From positions 1 to 64,000 of the forward strand of contig JBDSLR010000019.1 of NCBI GenBank assembly GCA_039916305.1: a stretch of DNA of 64,000 nucleotides. Direction: 5' to 3'. Position 1 is the stretch's first letter. Each line of letters opens with the position of its first letter. Below the pieces are notes generated by a model that did no database searches, was not told where the DNA came from, and worked only from the letters and a program-made list of their open reading frames with translations. A program made the position numbers and the translations under genes. Shown here piece after piece: positions 54,177 through 62,439 of the stretch. Source of the stretch: JACMLD01 sp039916305. GTDB taxonomy: Bacteria > Bacteroidota > Bacteroidia > Chitinophagales > Chitinophagaceae.

Positions 54177-54830
54177 TTAATCTATTAAATTATTTTTTAC
54201 CGCAAAGAAGACAAGACCGGCGGTATTTTTTGAGCCAAATCTTTCCATCAGGCGGTCTTTTATAGCTTCTACGGTGCGGGGACTAACTTCTAATTTTTGC
54301 GCTATTTCCTGTGCAGTAAACTCCATACATATATACTTGATTACATCCCTTTCCCGATCACTGATGGTGATTTCCTGGCTAAGATTAGGCGCAACTTTTT
54401 GTTTAGAGTGCGATTTTTTGAGCAATATGCGGTTCACAAAATTATTGAGATAATATCCTTTGGAAACCACTTCCATAATGGCTTTCTTAATTTCCTGCGG
54501 CTCTGCGCTTTTCAGCAGGTAACCATTGGCACCAACTTCCATCATATGGCTAACAAAGCGCTCATCTTCAAACATCGTGAGGCAGATAACATGTATTTGG
54601 GGAAAGTGCTTAGCTACATATTTGGTAGCTTCTATACCGTCTTTGCGGGGCATGCGTAAATCCATCAGGATTACTTCAGGTATTTCTTCTCCGGGCAGAT
54701 TATCTATCAGTTCCTGGCCATTTTCAGCCTCCATCACGAACTTGATATTTGCATAGGGACGAAGAGATAATATTACTCCTTTACGGAATATTTTGTGATC
54801 GTCTGCTATGGCTACTTTAATCAGGCTCAT
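54177..54830 (-). CDS. LuxR/NarL-type response regulator
   Basis: This 217-residue response regulator has a receiver domain (about 4-120) with the acidic pair D10-D11 and phospho-acceptor D57 in VILMDLRMP. It also has the conserved Thr in CLTMFED and Lys in YLLKSAEP. A LuxR helix-turn-helix follows (about 150-215, ISDRERDVIKYICMEFTAQEIAQKLEVSPRTVEAI, in part). It is the third gene of the minus-strand 7TM-kinase-regulator operon, 75 bp after the kinase gene, and should be its cognate regulator. The other three regulators in this island are similar in length and motifs. Confidence 0.94.
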   Translation of the reverse strand: MSLIKVAIADDHKIFRKGVILSLRPYANIKFVMEAENGQELIDNLPGEEIPEVILMDLRMPRKDGIEATKYVAKHFPQIHVICLTMFEDERFVSHMMEVGANGYLLKSAEPQEIKKAIMEVVSKGYYLNNFVNRILLKKSHSKQKVAPNLSQEITISDRERDVIKYICMEFTAQEIAQKLEVSPRTVEAIKDRLMERFGSKNTAGLVFFAVKNNLID

Positions 54831-54905
54831 GGGTTCAGGTGATATTGGAAAAGGCTAAATTACATATTTTCGCTATTTAAACGATTATTTTTTACTTTCA
54901 TTTTG

Positions 54906-55730
54906 CTACAGCACCTCTTCTTTAGATAATTCTATGGTTACCTTATAATAGGTTTGTGAAACATCTTTTTCAAAATATATGTTTCCACTTAACAATTTAA
55001 GCCTGCTTTGTATGTTTTTTAGGCCGAGTCCGACCGGGCTTTTATTGAGTTTTTCAAAGTCAGCCTGGGTTAGCCCGCGTCCGTCATGATGCAGTCGCAG
55101 GAAAAACCGGTCGCCATTGATATTTTGTGTTACATGAATAAAACTGGCATTACTATGTTTCAGGATATTGTTAACCAGTTCCTGCAGAACCCGGAAAAGA
55201 ATAAGTTCATCTTCTGCCTTTAGTCGTTCTTTATAATCGTGAAACCGGCAACTGGCATTGAGACTGCCGGACCCGCTGATTTTCTGGAATACATCATTGA
55301 GGGCAGACTCAAGACCAAAATTTTTGAGGGTAGGCGGCATCAGGCTGTGAGAGATGTTACGGATCAGCTGTATTGTGTCATCAATAATCTGTTTGGCGTT
55401 GTAAATGCTTTGCAGCTGGGATGCTTTGTCCATGTTTACCAGGTTTTCGTTCAGGTAAAGCCTGGCCGTGGCAAGCAGGGGTCCCGCGTCATCGTGCAAA
55501 TCGGCAGCCAGTCTTTGGCGCTCTTCTTCCTGAAGGCGGATGGAAGCGTTTAGCAGCATGCGCTGTTGATCCTGTTCCATGCGCTGCAACGTACTTTGGT
55601 AACGGATAACCTTCCGTTGGTGAAAGATAATAAAGACTATCAGCCCCACGGCAAGCGTTAGCATGCCAATAGTACCAAAGAACATCAAAGAAGTGATGCC
55701 AGGTGGGTTATTAATTTGTAATACGAGCAT
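54906..55730 (-). CDS. Histidine kinase of the HisKA_3 (NarX/DesK-like) class
   Basis: This 274-residue membrane kinase has one transmembrane helix (about 14-37) and a short coiled linker. The DHp domain has phospho-acceptor H79 in RQRLAADLHDDAGPLL, and the HATPase domain has N-box ELVNNILKHSNA and G-boxes DGRGL and GLGLKNI. The extracytoplasmic part is only about a dozen residues, so signals must come from the membrane or from a partner protein. The 7TM protein encoded 47 bp upstream is the obvious candidate partner, and the LuxR-type regulator downstream the target. Confidence 0.93.
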   Translation of the reverse strand: MLVLQINNPPGITSLMFFGTIGMLTLAVGLIVFIIFHQRKVIRYQSTLQRMEQDQQRMLLNASIRLQEEERQRLAADLHDDAGPLLATARLYLNENLVNMDKASQLQSIYNAKQIIDDTIQLIRNISHSLMPPTLKNFGLESALNDVFQKISGSGSLNASCRFHDYKERLKAEDELILFRVLQELVNNILKHSNASFIHVTQNINGDRFFLRLHHDGRGLTQADFEKLNKSPVGLGLKNIQSRLKLLSGNIYFEKDVSQTYYKVTIELSKEEVL

Positions 55731-55777
55731 GTTAAAATAATAGGGTTTGGGTTGTAAGTAGCATCAATCCTGTCTAA

Positions 55778-56431
55778 TTAGATATTATAAATATGTTGAA
55801 AAATTTTATTCTTTTGTTGAATTTTTAAAATAAATGCGACAGAAAGCAAAATATTTTTCGTGATGTTTGCAAAACTGTTGATTGGCCAATACATACTTTG
55901 CTCTTTTTCAGTCATGTATGCCGTGCTTATAAATAAAATAAATGTGCCTGCCAGATATAATAAAATTGCAATTACGATCCAAAAAGTTTTTGTTGAATAG
56001 ATAAAAGTGTATTCTGGAGTTTTGAGCTGTTCGTAAAAATAGAATATACTGTAGGAAATGATTAATATTGACTCGACAGACGCAGGTAGAGAGTCGAAAC
56101 GATGACTTAAGTCAAAAAAAAGATTGTAAATAGCAATAATAAAAAAGGTAGTAGACCCTATTATTAATAGTTTTTTTGTTGCGTTGGACTTATAATTGAA
56201 ATGGAAATAAATGGAAAAAAGACTATACTCTAATATTGTAAAAAAACTTATCGAGTAGAAATATGCTGTGTGAGAGAGATGTGTGTACCTAATGACAATG
56301 TCAATGATGCATGAGCATATAGAGTAAATAAAAACTACCCATAACTGTTTTAGCATATTTCGGTTGAAAAATAGCAAAAAAACAATTATGGGTAGAAAAT
56401 CAGATATAATGTGCAAATAATATATTGACAT
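55778..56431 (-). CDS. Seven-transmembrane protein of unknown family (copy A)
   Basis: This 217-residue protein has about seven hydrophobic helices and almost no soluble part. I cannot name the family. It resembles copy B (59698-60384) in size, helix spacing and short segments: a Glu in helix 3 (FTILEYSLFSIYFHF versus FVVIEFICIYFFF), Leu/Tyr-rich helix 6, and an N-containing last helix ending in a lysine-rich tail. The gene's AT content is high compared with its surroundings, as is copy B's. The ATG at 56431 is used; a longer frame to 56464 adds a non-hydrophobic prefix. It lies between the 125-residue protein gene and the kinase gene, all on the minus strand. Confidence 0.7.
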   Translation of the reverse strand: MSIYYLHIISDFLPIIVFLLFFNRNMLKQLWVVFIYSICSCIIDIVIRYTHLSHTAYFYSISFFTILEYSLFSIYFHFNYKSNATKKLLIIGSTTFFIIAIYNLFFDLSHRFDSLPASVESILIISYSIFYFYEQLKTPEYTFIYSTKTFWIVIAILLYLAGTFILFISTAYMTEKEQSMYWPINSFANITKNILLSVAFILKIQQKNKIFQHIYNI

Positions 56432-56499
56432 TAAGGGAAGACAATTTTTAGTTGGTCTTCCCAAATATAGGACATTACCCTATTTGTCAATGACTAATT

Positions 56500-56877
56500 T
56501 CAACTGTTTATTACTTCTTCCCACCACTCTGTGTCATTGCCAACTGGAGGGATTCGGTCTGCAACTATAGCCCTATTTTTATTGAATGAGCCGTCATTAT
56601 TTACCATCGTATATTCAACCAATGCTTTTCCAAATTCATCAACACCGGTATAAACAAGTGTTTTCTCACCAATTTCATTGTAAGCATTGTAAAAACGCAT
56701 ACCAACGCAACCTGGTTGTGCAAGAATCTGGTCGATAATGTTGCGGCCAATCTGGAAACTTTTAACTTCGGTAGGGTTGGCAGCCTGATAATCCGTGATC
56801 ATCTGTGCGCCCAATTCATGGGTAATGGCTTCGCCGATTTGGGCGACTGGTCTTTGTGTGAGTTCAGTTTGCGTCAT
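56500..56877 (-). CDS. Small conserved-type protein of unknown function
   Basis: This 125-residue soluble protein, without signal or membrane segment, is not a family I can name. It has a helical N-terminus (PVAQIGEAITHELGAQMITDYQAANP), an acidic middle, and ILAQPGCVGMRFYNAYNEIGEKTLVYTG (in part), whose central cysteine and aromatic pattern suggest a compact alpha/beta domain. The C-terminus is rich in Trp and acidic residues (EWWEEV). It heads the operon followed by the 7TM protein (68 bp gap), kinase and regulator. I recall similar proteins in other Chitinophagaceae, but cannot verify that here. Confidence 0.65.
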   Translation of the reverse strand: MTQTELTQRPVAQIGEAITHELGAQMITDYQAANPTEVKSFQIGRNIIDQILAQPGCVGMRFYNAYNEIGEKTLVYTGVDEFGKALVEYTMVNNDGSFNKNRAIVADRIPPVGNDTEWWEEVINS

Positions 56878-57538
56878 AATAGTTCAGTTTTTGGGAGGTT
56901 TGGAGACATAAATGCAGTACGAAATACCTTTAAAAAAAAAGAATGGACAATACACAAGTATTTTTACTAAAATGTTATAAATTGCTGAAAGTTAGGCGGG
57001 ATAAGGTTTTCAGCCGATTTTAATGGTAGATATACTTCGTAAAATTACGAGTTTTTCCTATCTGTAAATAGTAATTTTACGCAAAGGTTTGGGAAATCTT
57101 TGGTTTTGCAAAGTAGATAATGTCCACAGCTGTGTATTATTGATATTTTTTATAAGGCCTTCGCCATGCATTATAAACGGATAAGGCTAAACTAAAAATC
57201 TGAAAAGAGACAAACCGATGTCTGTAAAATGCAATTTGGAGGAATTGCAATTTTGATGCCATTTTACCGTTCCCAATACTCGACATGGGCGAGTGAGTAA
57301 ATTTTGAGGGGAATGGATGCTTTGATAAAGATAAATACTGACAGTTAATGATACAAGCGAATAATTACTACATTTAAGAGACGTGTTAATTACTTAAAAA
57401 AGTGAAGGCTGTTTGTAAGATTGGGCAAAAGTGTTTAGCGCCTGATTATTAGTTCTTAGACCAGCCTTAGTGGTGCCAATGGATTCAGAATAAACCGGCT
57501 GAGGCTTCCAATAACCCATTTACAAAACCAATGCCCTT
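56878..57538. other. Gene-free 661-bp spacer with hairpins, divergent promoter region
   Basis: This spacer lies between the operon starting at 56877 (minus) and the response regulator starting at 57539 (plus). It contains a perfect 11-bp inverted repeat CGTAAAATTAC (57038-57048) with its complement at 57071-57081, and TGCAATT-N6-AATTGCA (57230-57249). It also contains one copy of the 10-mer GGATAAGGCT (57179-57188), which recurs at 60692 and 61071. No reading frame here has coding character. Confidence 0.5.
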
Positions 57539-58198
57539 ATGACCACAGATCTACAAATTAAAGTATCGATTGCTGACGATCACAAGATTTTCAGGGACGG
57601 TATCCGGATGGCCCTGAAAAACAAGGAATACCTGAAAATTCTATGGGAAGCCGAGGATGGTAAAGACTTGATGCATAAAATGCAGATTAAGAAGCCAGAT
57701 GTTCTGCTGATGGACATCCGCATGCCTGAAATTGACGGTATTAATGCCATTCCGCTGCTCCGTAAGGAATACGAAGATGTAAAAATCATTGTACTTACCA
57801 TGTATGATGATCAGGAAATGATTAGTAAGATGATGGAAATGGGCGCTAATGCTTATCTTACCAAAACTACCGATCCGGAAGAAATTTACCAGGCTATATT
57901 GGCTTGTATGAACGATGATTTTTATTTTAACGAATTGGTCAACAAGGCTGTTTTGTCAAAACTCCAAACCAAACGCCAGGTACGTCAGTTTTACCCCAAC
58001 CCTGTAAAATTTTCTGAAAAGGAAGTGCGCATTTTGAAATTACTTGCAGAGGATAAAACAACCGAAGAAATTTCGAAAGAGGTTTTCCTGAGCCCCCGTA
58101 CAGTTGAAACCATCCGCCAGAACATGAAGACTAAAGTGGGTGCTAAGACCATCGCTGGCTTAATTATGTATGGTATGCGTAACAAACTGATAGATTAA
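57539..58198 (+). CDS. LuxR/NarL-type response regulator (stand-alone)
   Basis: This 219-residue regulator has D13-D14, phospho-acceptor D59 in VLLMDIRMP, Thr in VLTMYDD, Lys in YLTKTTDP and a C-terminal LuxR domain (about 150-215, SEKEVRILKLLAEDKTTEEISKEVF in part). No kinase gene is adjacent on its strand, so its partner is probably one of the two membrane kinases of the island. It is close in sequence pattern to the regulator at 61698 (ANAYLTKTTDPEEIYQAI versus ANSYLTKNSDSETIYQAI). It is convergent with the next regulator gene. Confidence 0.93.
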   Translation: MTTDLQIKVSIADDHKIFRDGIRMALKNKEYLKILWEAEDGKDLMHKMQIKKPDVLLMDIRMPEIDGINAIPLLRKEYEDVKIIVLTMYDDQEMISKMMEMGANAYLTKTTDPEEIYQAILACMNDDFYFNELVNKAVLSKLQTKRQVRQFYPNPVKFSEKEVRILKLLAEDKTTEEISKEVFLSPRTVETIRQNMKTKVGAKTIAGLIMYGMRNKLID

Positions 58199-58254
58199 AG
58201 AAAAGCAATTGCTTAGTCTCCGGCGTGTAATCAAACTTATTTAAATGTTTGCTT

Positions 58255-58920
58255 TCAAAAAGCTACAATGCCATGGCGAAACGCATACATAGCCAATCCA
58301 ACCCGACTTTTTACTTCTAATTTTTCAAAGAGGATATCGCGCAGGCTATCTACTGCCCTGGGATTTAATTTCATCTGCATCGCTATTTCTTTATAGGTCA
58401 AGTCGGTGGAGGCAAACTTTAAAAAATCAAGTTCCTGCTGGGTTAGTAATGCCTTGTCCAGAGCCATTGCATTGCCGCTTTTACTCCTGAAAAGATTGGC
58501 CATTTTACCAGATATCTGTTGCGAATAATAGAAGCCGGATTGCATTACCGACTTAATTGCAAAATTTAATTCAGACGGGTGAATATCTTTTTTTAAAAAA
58601 CCTTTTACACCAAGTTGCAGCAGCCTGATCATGGCCTGGTCGCTATCATACATTGTAAGCATCAGTATGTTTACAGATGGGTGGTATTCCCGCAGCCAGG
58701 CGGCGGTTTCAAAACCGTCCATTTTAGGCATGTTTAAATCCAGTAAAATAACATCGGGCAAATCTGCTGCCCTTAATTGTATTGTTAAGTCTCTACCGTT
58801 ATCAACTTCCAGTACAACGCGGCAGTTGTCAAAACCTCCAATTAACCGGGCCAGTGCATTGCGGAGTAATATGTGGTCATCTGCCAAAGCTATTTTTATC
58901 ATGCTGGTTGATTCTTGCAT
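58255..58920 (-). CDS. LuxR/NarL-type response regulator (operon B)
   Basis: This 221-residue regulator has receiver residues D14-D15, phospho-acceptor D61 in VILLDLNMP, Thr in MLTMYDS and Lys in FLKKDIHP. Its LuxR domain is LLTQQELDFLKFASTDLTYKEIAMQMK (in part). It follows the kinase gene by 7 bp on the minus strand, forming a 7TM-kinase-regulator operon like that at 56431-54177. The recognition helix region (NPRAVDSLRDIL) differs from the other regulators, so its DNA targets should differ. Confidence 0.93.
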   Translation of the reverse strand: MQESTSMIKIALADDHILLRNALARLIGGFDNCRVVLEVDNGRDLTIQLRAADLPDVILLDLNMPKMDGFETAAWLREYHPSVNILMLTMYDSDQAMIRLLQLGVKGFLKKDIHPSELNFAIKSVMQSGFYYSQQISGKMANLFRSKSGNAMALDKALLTQQELDFLKFASTDLTYKEIAMQMKLNPRAVDSLRDILFEKLEVKSRVGLAMYAFRHGIVAF

Positions 58921-58927
58921 AATTGTT

Positions 58928-59725
58928 TTAATAAGGAGCGGTTATAGAAATAGAAGTGCCATTGCCTGGTTGCGTTTTTATGCAGCAGTTGCCATTCAAT
59001 GTCTGTGTTCGGTTGCGTATATTAGTTAGGCCTGAATGTATTTCACCCGCCCGGCATTGCCCCACCGCAGTTTTGTCGAAACCAATACCATCGTCTTCAA
59101 TATAAAGCCTGATAAAATCTTTTTCATAAACAAGCTTTATACATATATTAGACGCCGAGGCATGTTTGATTATATTGTTTAATGCTTCCTGCGCAATCCT
59201 GTATAAAATGAGTTCTTTATTGGCATCCAGGAAAATAGGATTGCCTTCTTCTGTAAATTCAACCTGGTATTTGCCAGACCTCCTAATTTTTTCTGTTTCA
59301 ACCTTCAGTGTATTATACAAGCCATGGGTCTTAATGGCTTCAGAATTTAAGCTTTTTGAAATATCACTAAGATCGTGTATTGCTTTGCTTATCAGATCGA
59401 TAGAAGACTCTACGTTCTTGGCTATTTTATTCGATTGTGGACTTTCTATTATATTAAGCTGAAGTTTTGCTAGTGTAAGAGACAGACCAATATTATCATG
59501 AATTTCCCTGGAGATATTTTGGAAAGTTTGTTCTTGTATTTCAATTTGAGTCTGCAAAAGATTTTTGTCATAATTATTTTTAGCATCTTCGAGTTGTTGG
59601 TAATACAGAATGCTTCTTTTTTGATATAAAAAAAGAACCGCGGCTATGAATGATAACAAAAATAATAATATAGCTGTAGTGAAAATAATCAGCAGAATTA
59701 TATTGTTGCTGTTTTGGGTTTGCAT
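58928..59725 (-). CDS. Histidine kinase of the HisKA_3 class (operon B)
   Basis: This 265-residue kinase has one transmembrane helix (about 8-34), a coiled linker and phospho-acceptor H76 in FQNISREIHDNIGLSLTLAKLQLN (part). The HATPase domain has the N-box EALNNIIKHASA and the G-box DGIGF. The start at 59725 gives a periplasmic part of only a few residues. It overlaps the upstream 7TM gene by 28 bp, which implies translational coupling. It is the counterpart of the kinase at 54906. Confidence 0.92.
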   Translation of the reverse strand: MQTQNSNNIILLIIFTTAILLFLLSFIAAVLFLYQKRSILYYQQLEDAKNNYDKNLLQTQIEIQEQTFQNISREIHDNIGLSLTLAKLQLNIIESPQSNKIAKNVESSIDLISKAIHDLSDISKSLNSEAIKTHGLYNTLKVETEKIRRSGKYQVEFTEEGNPIFLDANKELILYRIAQEALNNIIKHASASNICIKLVYEKDFIRLYIEDDGIGFDKTAVGQCRAGEIHSGLTNIRNRTQTLNGNCCIKTQPGNGTSISITAPY

Positions 59726-60384
59726 AAATAGGCTCTTATCAGGAACGAAAACACAATACAATATCCAGAATAATTTATAATGTTTACTGTTTCAGCTAAA
59801 CTTTTACTATGGAAATAATCGATCATAAAAAATATTGGCAATGTAAGTGTTAAATAGATTAGAACACCTGCATTAAACCAAAAAGACGCTTCATTTAACA
59901 AATTTAATGTCGGTGGATTTACAAATAATTGAAATATGTAAATAAAGCACGGAGGCAGAACAAGGCAAGATTCTAGAAAATATACGCTTGCTTCATTATA
60001 AAGAAAGTTTTTAATTGTTAATAGTTGAACTAAAAACACCATAAGAAAAATTATCATAAAGAATGGTAATGCTTTTTTTGCCACTCCAGTGATTATACTT
60101 GTTTTAATGAAAAAAAAATATATACAAATAAATTCTATTACTACAAAGATATTAACTGTAACGCTTTCGATTTTCTGACTGCTGTGAAAATCGAAAAACC
60201 GATTTCTTAAAAAAAAGGTTGATATCAATGTTTGCAGAAATGATGCAAAACTGTAAATGTAGAGATGACTTATTTCTTTATGTCGATTTTTATGTTTAAC
60301 ACCTATTACAAAGACAGCAAAAGCTAGAACGAGCATCAATAAATTTGTTATTATATGTAAATAACCGAAGTGTAAAAAATACAT
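59698..60384 (-). CDS. Seven-transmembrane protein of unknown family (copy B)
   Basis: This 228-residue protein has about seven transmembrane helices. It starts MYFLHFGYLHIITN, compared with MSIYYLHIISDF in copy A: both begin with an aromatic-rich stretch and then L-H-I-I. The two share the layout described under copy A. The gene overlaps the kinase gene by 28 bp, so the two products are probably made together and act as one unit. A longer in-frame start to 60498 is rejected because it adds a soluble prefix and lies in the spacer. It is AT-rich like copy A. Confidence 0.7.
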   Translation of the reverse strand: MYFLHFGYLHIITNLLMLVLAFAVFVIGVKHKNRHKEISHLYIYSFASFLQTLISTFFLRNRFFDFHSSQKIESVTVNIFVVIEFICIYFFFIKTSIITGVAKKALPFFMIIFLMVFLVQLLTIKNFLYNEASVYFLESCLVLPPCFIYIFQLFVNPPTLNLLNEASFWFNAGVLIYLTLTLPIFFMIDYFHSKSLAETVNIINYSGYCIVFSFLIRAYLCKPKTATI

Positions 60385-61697
60385 GTGTTGTTTATTAGTT
60401 GAATGCAAAATAATATGCTTTACTGTCACTTCCTTGATGAATTCCTCATGAAAAAATGGTGAAAACACGGCAAAGGCAGACATAGAAGACTTCGGCATAC
60501 GCGTAATCTTCCCGCATACACAATTTTTAGTCTTGTTAGAGCTAGTTTGGCGGCTTTCGCCTTATATCCGGTAAATCCGGACAGCGGTTTTAGGGAGGTG
60601 ATTTCCGAAAAAAGCGTTTATTTTCTGGTGTTTTTCTCCTTGCTTGCTTTGCAGGCTTCCTAATTTTGACAACACATACCGGCCGCCATTGAGCCTTATC
60701 CTATTCTTACTGCGCAAATATTGTTGTTCCAGATTTGCGCTTGCTGGCTTCTTTGGTTGATTTTTGAAGGTTGATGTGACATTAAATGCATGGGTAAGTG
60801 GTGAAAGCCGCTTACCCAATTTTAACAGCTCATATGTATTAATCGGCTGAGTAGAATTGTCGATTTTAAACGGCGCCAGGAAAATTACAGAAAGTTTAAT
60901 TTTGAAATACCCTTTGATGGCAGGACATAAAAAAGCCTGCTTTTTTTTCACAATGCTTAAGTAAACCAAGGAAGCAATATTGCTTTTTACGTCAAGATGC
61001 CTTCGCTACTTTGTTTTTCATTGCTTGTTAAAAAGCAGGCCGGTATCGTAGTACAGAAGAACTAAAATTAGGATAAGGCTTTTCTAGGAATTACATCATT
61101 TTCTTACACACTTTTAAAAACGGGACAGTTTCTGGAAAACCGGTTTCCAATTTTTTTCAAAGGACTGGATAAGAAAAAATTTGTTACTTTCAGGGTCTCA
61201 GGTGTTGGCTAAAAATGTAAACAAAGGGTGCTTTCAGTGCCCGTTTAAGCGGAGTACCGTTGGATATTGGGTCTTGGATTTCGTAGGGACGGGATTAGAA
61301 AAAAATAAGTTGATTGACATTGGACTTCGCTGGGTTTCATTGGATATTGAACAAATTACTGGACGGTTATTTCAGGACATTGGATGGTCTTGTGAGGTTG
61401 CTAATCCCCGTCAATCAACTTGAGAACAAATCTACATGTGAATAACTATGTGGACAAGAGCATATCCCCCCTATTTTAAATATTCGGTATTTACCCTTAT
61501 AATAGTAAATCAACTATTTATACCTGTTTTTTATACTATTCCCAAAATCGGACAATTACTTTCCGCATTGGTTTTTTAGTATATTCCGAAATACCATAAT
61601 TTCGTACTTATACTATGGTAAATATGGCAATTTTTTATTCTTTTTACATCAAGGCTATACAAATTAGTAGCCTCCCTAAAGTCCCAAACAATACCTT
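60385..61697. other. 1.3-kb gene-free spacer with inverted repeats
   Basis: The spacer holds several inverted repeats: GCGCAAAT (60712-60719 with 60733-60740), a GGGTAAGTGG hairpin near 60792-60817, the 14-bp palindrome AAGCAATATTGCTT (60972-60985), and GCCTGCTTTTT (60935-60945) with its complement at 61030-61040. AGCCTTATCCTA (60692-60703) pairs with its complement at 61069-61080. TTGGATA-like heptamers (61260-61390) and two DnaA-box-like 9-mers (61437 and 61449) follow. A 135-codon minus-strand frame (60562-60969) crosses the hairpins and is not convincing as a gene. A small RNA or a decayed mobile element is possible. Confidence 0.5.
61260..61390 (+). repeat. Degenerate TTGGATA-type heptamers
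   Basis: TTGGATA-like units occur at 61260, 61267 and 61274 in exact 7-base steps, and again at 61320, 61340, 61347 and 61380. The short reading frame across this region is a product of the repeat. Confidence 0.55.
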
Positions 61698-62372
61698 ATG
61701 AAACAGTACGACCCCTCCCGCCCCATTAAAGTGGCTATTGCAGATGATCATGCGCTTTTCCGCGCCGGCGTAAAAACCGCATTGGCAGTACGTAAAGATA
61801 TTGAGATGATTGCGGAAGCAGACAATGGCATGCAGTTGCTTAACCTGCTGAAACATATAGAGCCAGACGTAATTCTCCTTGATATTCAAATGCCACTTAT
61901 GGACGGTATTTCTACATTGCCGGAAATAAGAAAGCTGTACCCGGACATCAAGGTGATTATACTCTCTATGCACAATGACCATTCCATGATATCCAAGCTG
62001 ATGGAAGTAGGTGCTAACTCTTACCTTACCAAAAACTCTGATAGCGAAACCATCTACCAGGCCATTAAAACCTGTTTTGAACAGGAATTCTATTTTAATG
62101 AGCTTACCAATAAAGCGTTGCTTTCTGGTCTGCGTACCAAACGCGTAGATCATTCACCGGAAGATGTACAGTTAAATGATAAGGAATTACGCATTCTGAA
62201 ACTGATGTGTGAAGAAAAAACTACCAAGGAGATTGCAGATATTGTAGACATCAGCCCCCGCACCGTGGAAGCTATCCGCGACAAGCTCAAAACCAAGACC
62301 GGTGCCAAAAGCATGGCCGGCCTGGTGATGTATGCTGTAAAAAACAAATTACTGGAAGAAGGGGCTTCTTGA
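61698..62372 (+). CDS. LuxR/NarL-type response regulator (stand-alone)
   Basis: This 224-residue regulator has receiver acidic residues D16-D17, phospho-acceptor D62 in VILLDIQMP, Ser in ILSMHND instead of the more usual Thr, and Lys in YLTKNSDS. A LuxR domain follows (about 155-222, ISPRTVEAIRDKLKTKTGAKSM, in part). It resembles the regulator at 57539 and may share a kinase with it. It has no adjacent kinase on its strand. A terminator follows. Confidence 0.93.
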   Translation: MKQYDPSRPIKVAIADDHALFRAGVKTALAVRKDIEMIAEADNGMQLLNLLKHIEPDVILLDIQMPLMDGISTLPEIRKLYPDIKVIILSMHNDHSMISKLMEVGANSYLTKNSDSETIYQAIKTCFEQEFYFNELTNKALLSGLRTKRVDHSPEDVQLNDKELRILKLMCEEKTTKEIADIVDISPRTVEAIRDKLKTKTGAKSMAGLVMYAVKNKLLEEGAS

Positions 62373-62392
62373 CTGCCCTCTTATATTTATTG

Positions 62393-62430
62393 AACAGTCC
62401 TGGCACTTTGTGCCGGGACTGTTTTATTTT
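62393..62430 (+). terminator. Terminator after the response regulator gene
   Basis: The 14-base arms 62393-62406 and 62410-62423 pair with one G-T wobble around a TTT loop and run into TTATTTT. It also marks the upstream start of the next gene's frame as non-coding. Confidence 0.88.
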
Positions 62431-62439
62431 CGGGTGCTT

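Noticed and set aside
57119..57140. DnaA boxes near TGTCCACAGCTGTG
   Set aside because: The 9-mers have two or more mismatches to the consensus.
60562..60969. 135-codon minus-strand frame in the large spacer
   Set aside because: Its composition is unlike a structured protein, it crosses several hairpins, has no start signal and no family I recognise. It could be a real orphan gene, but I cannot support it.
61181..61423. 80-codon plus-strand frame
   Set aside because: Most of it is translated from the TTGGATA-type heptamer repeats.
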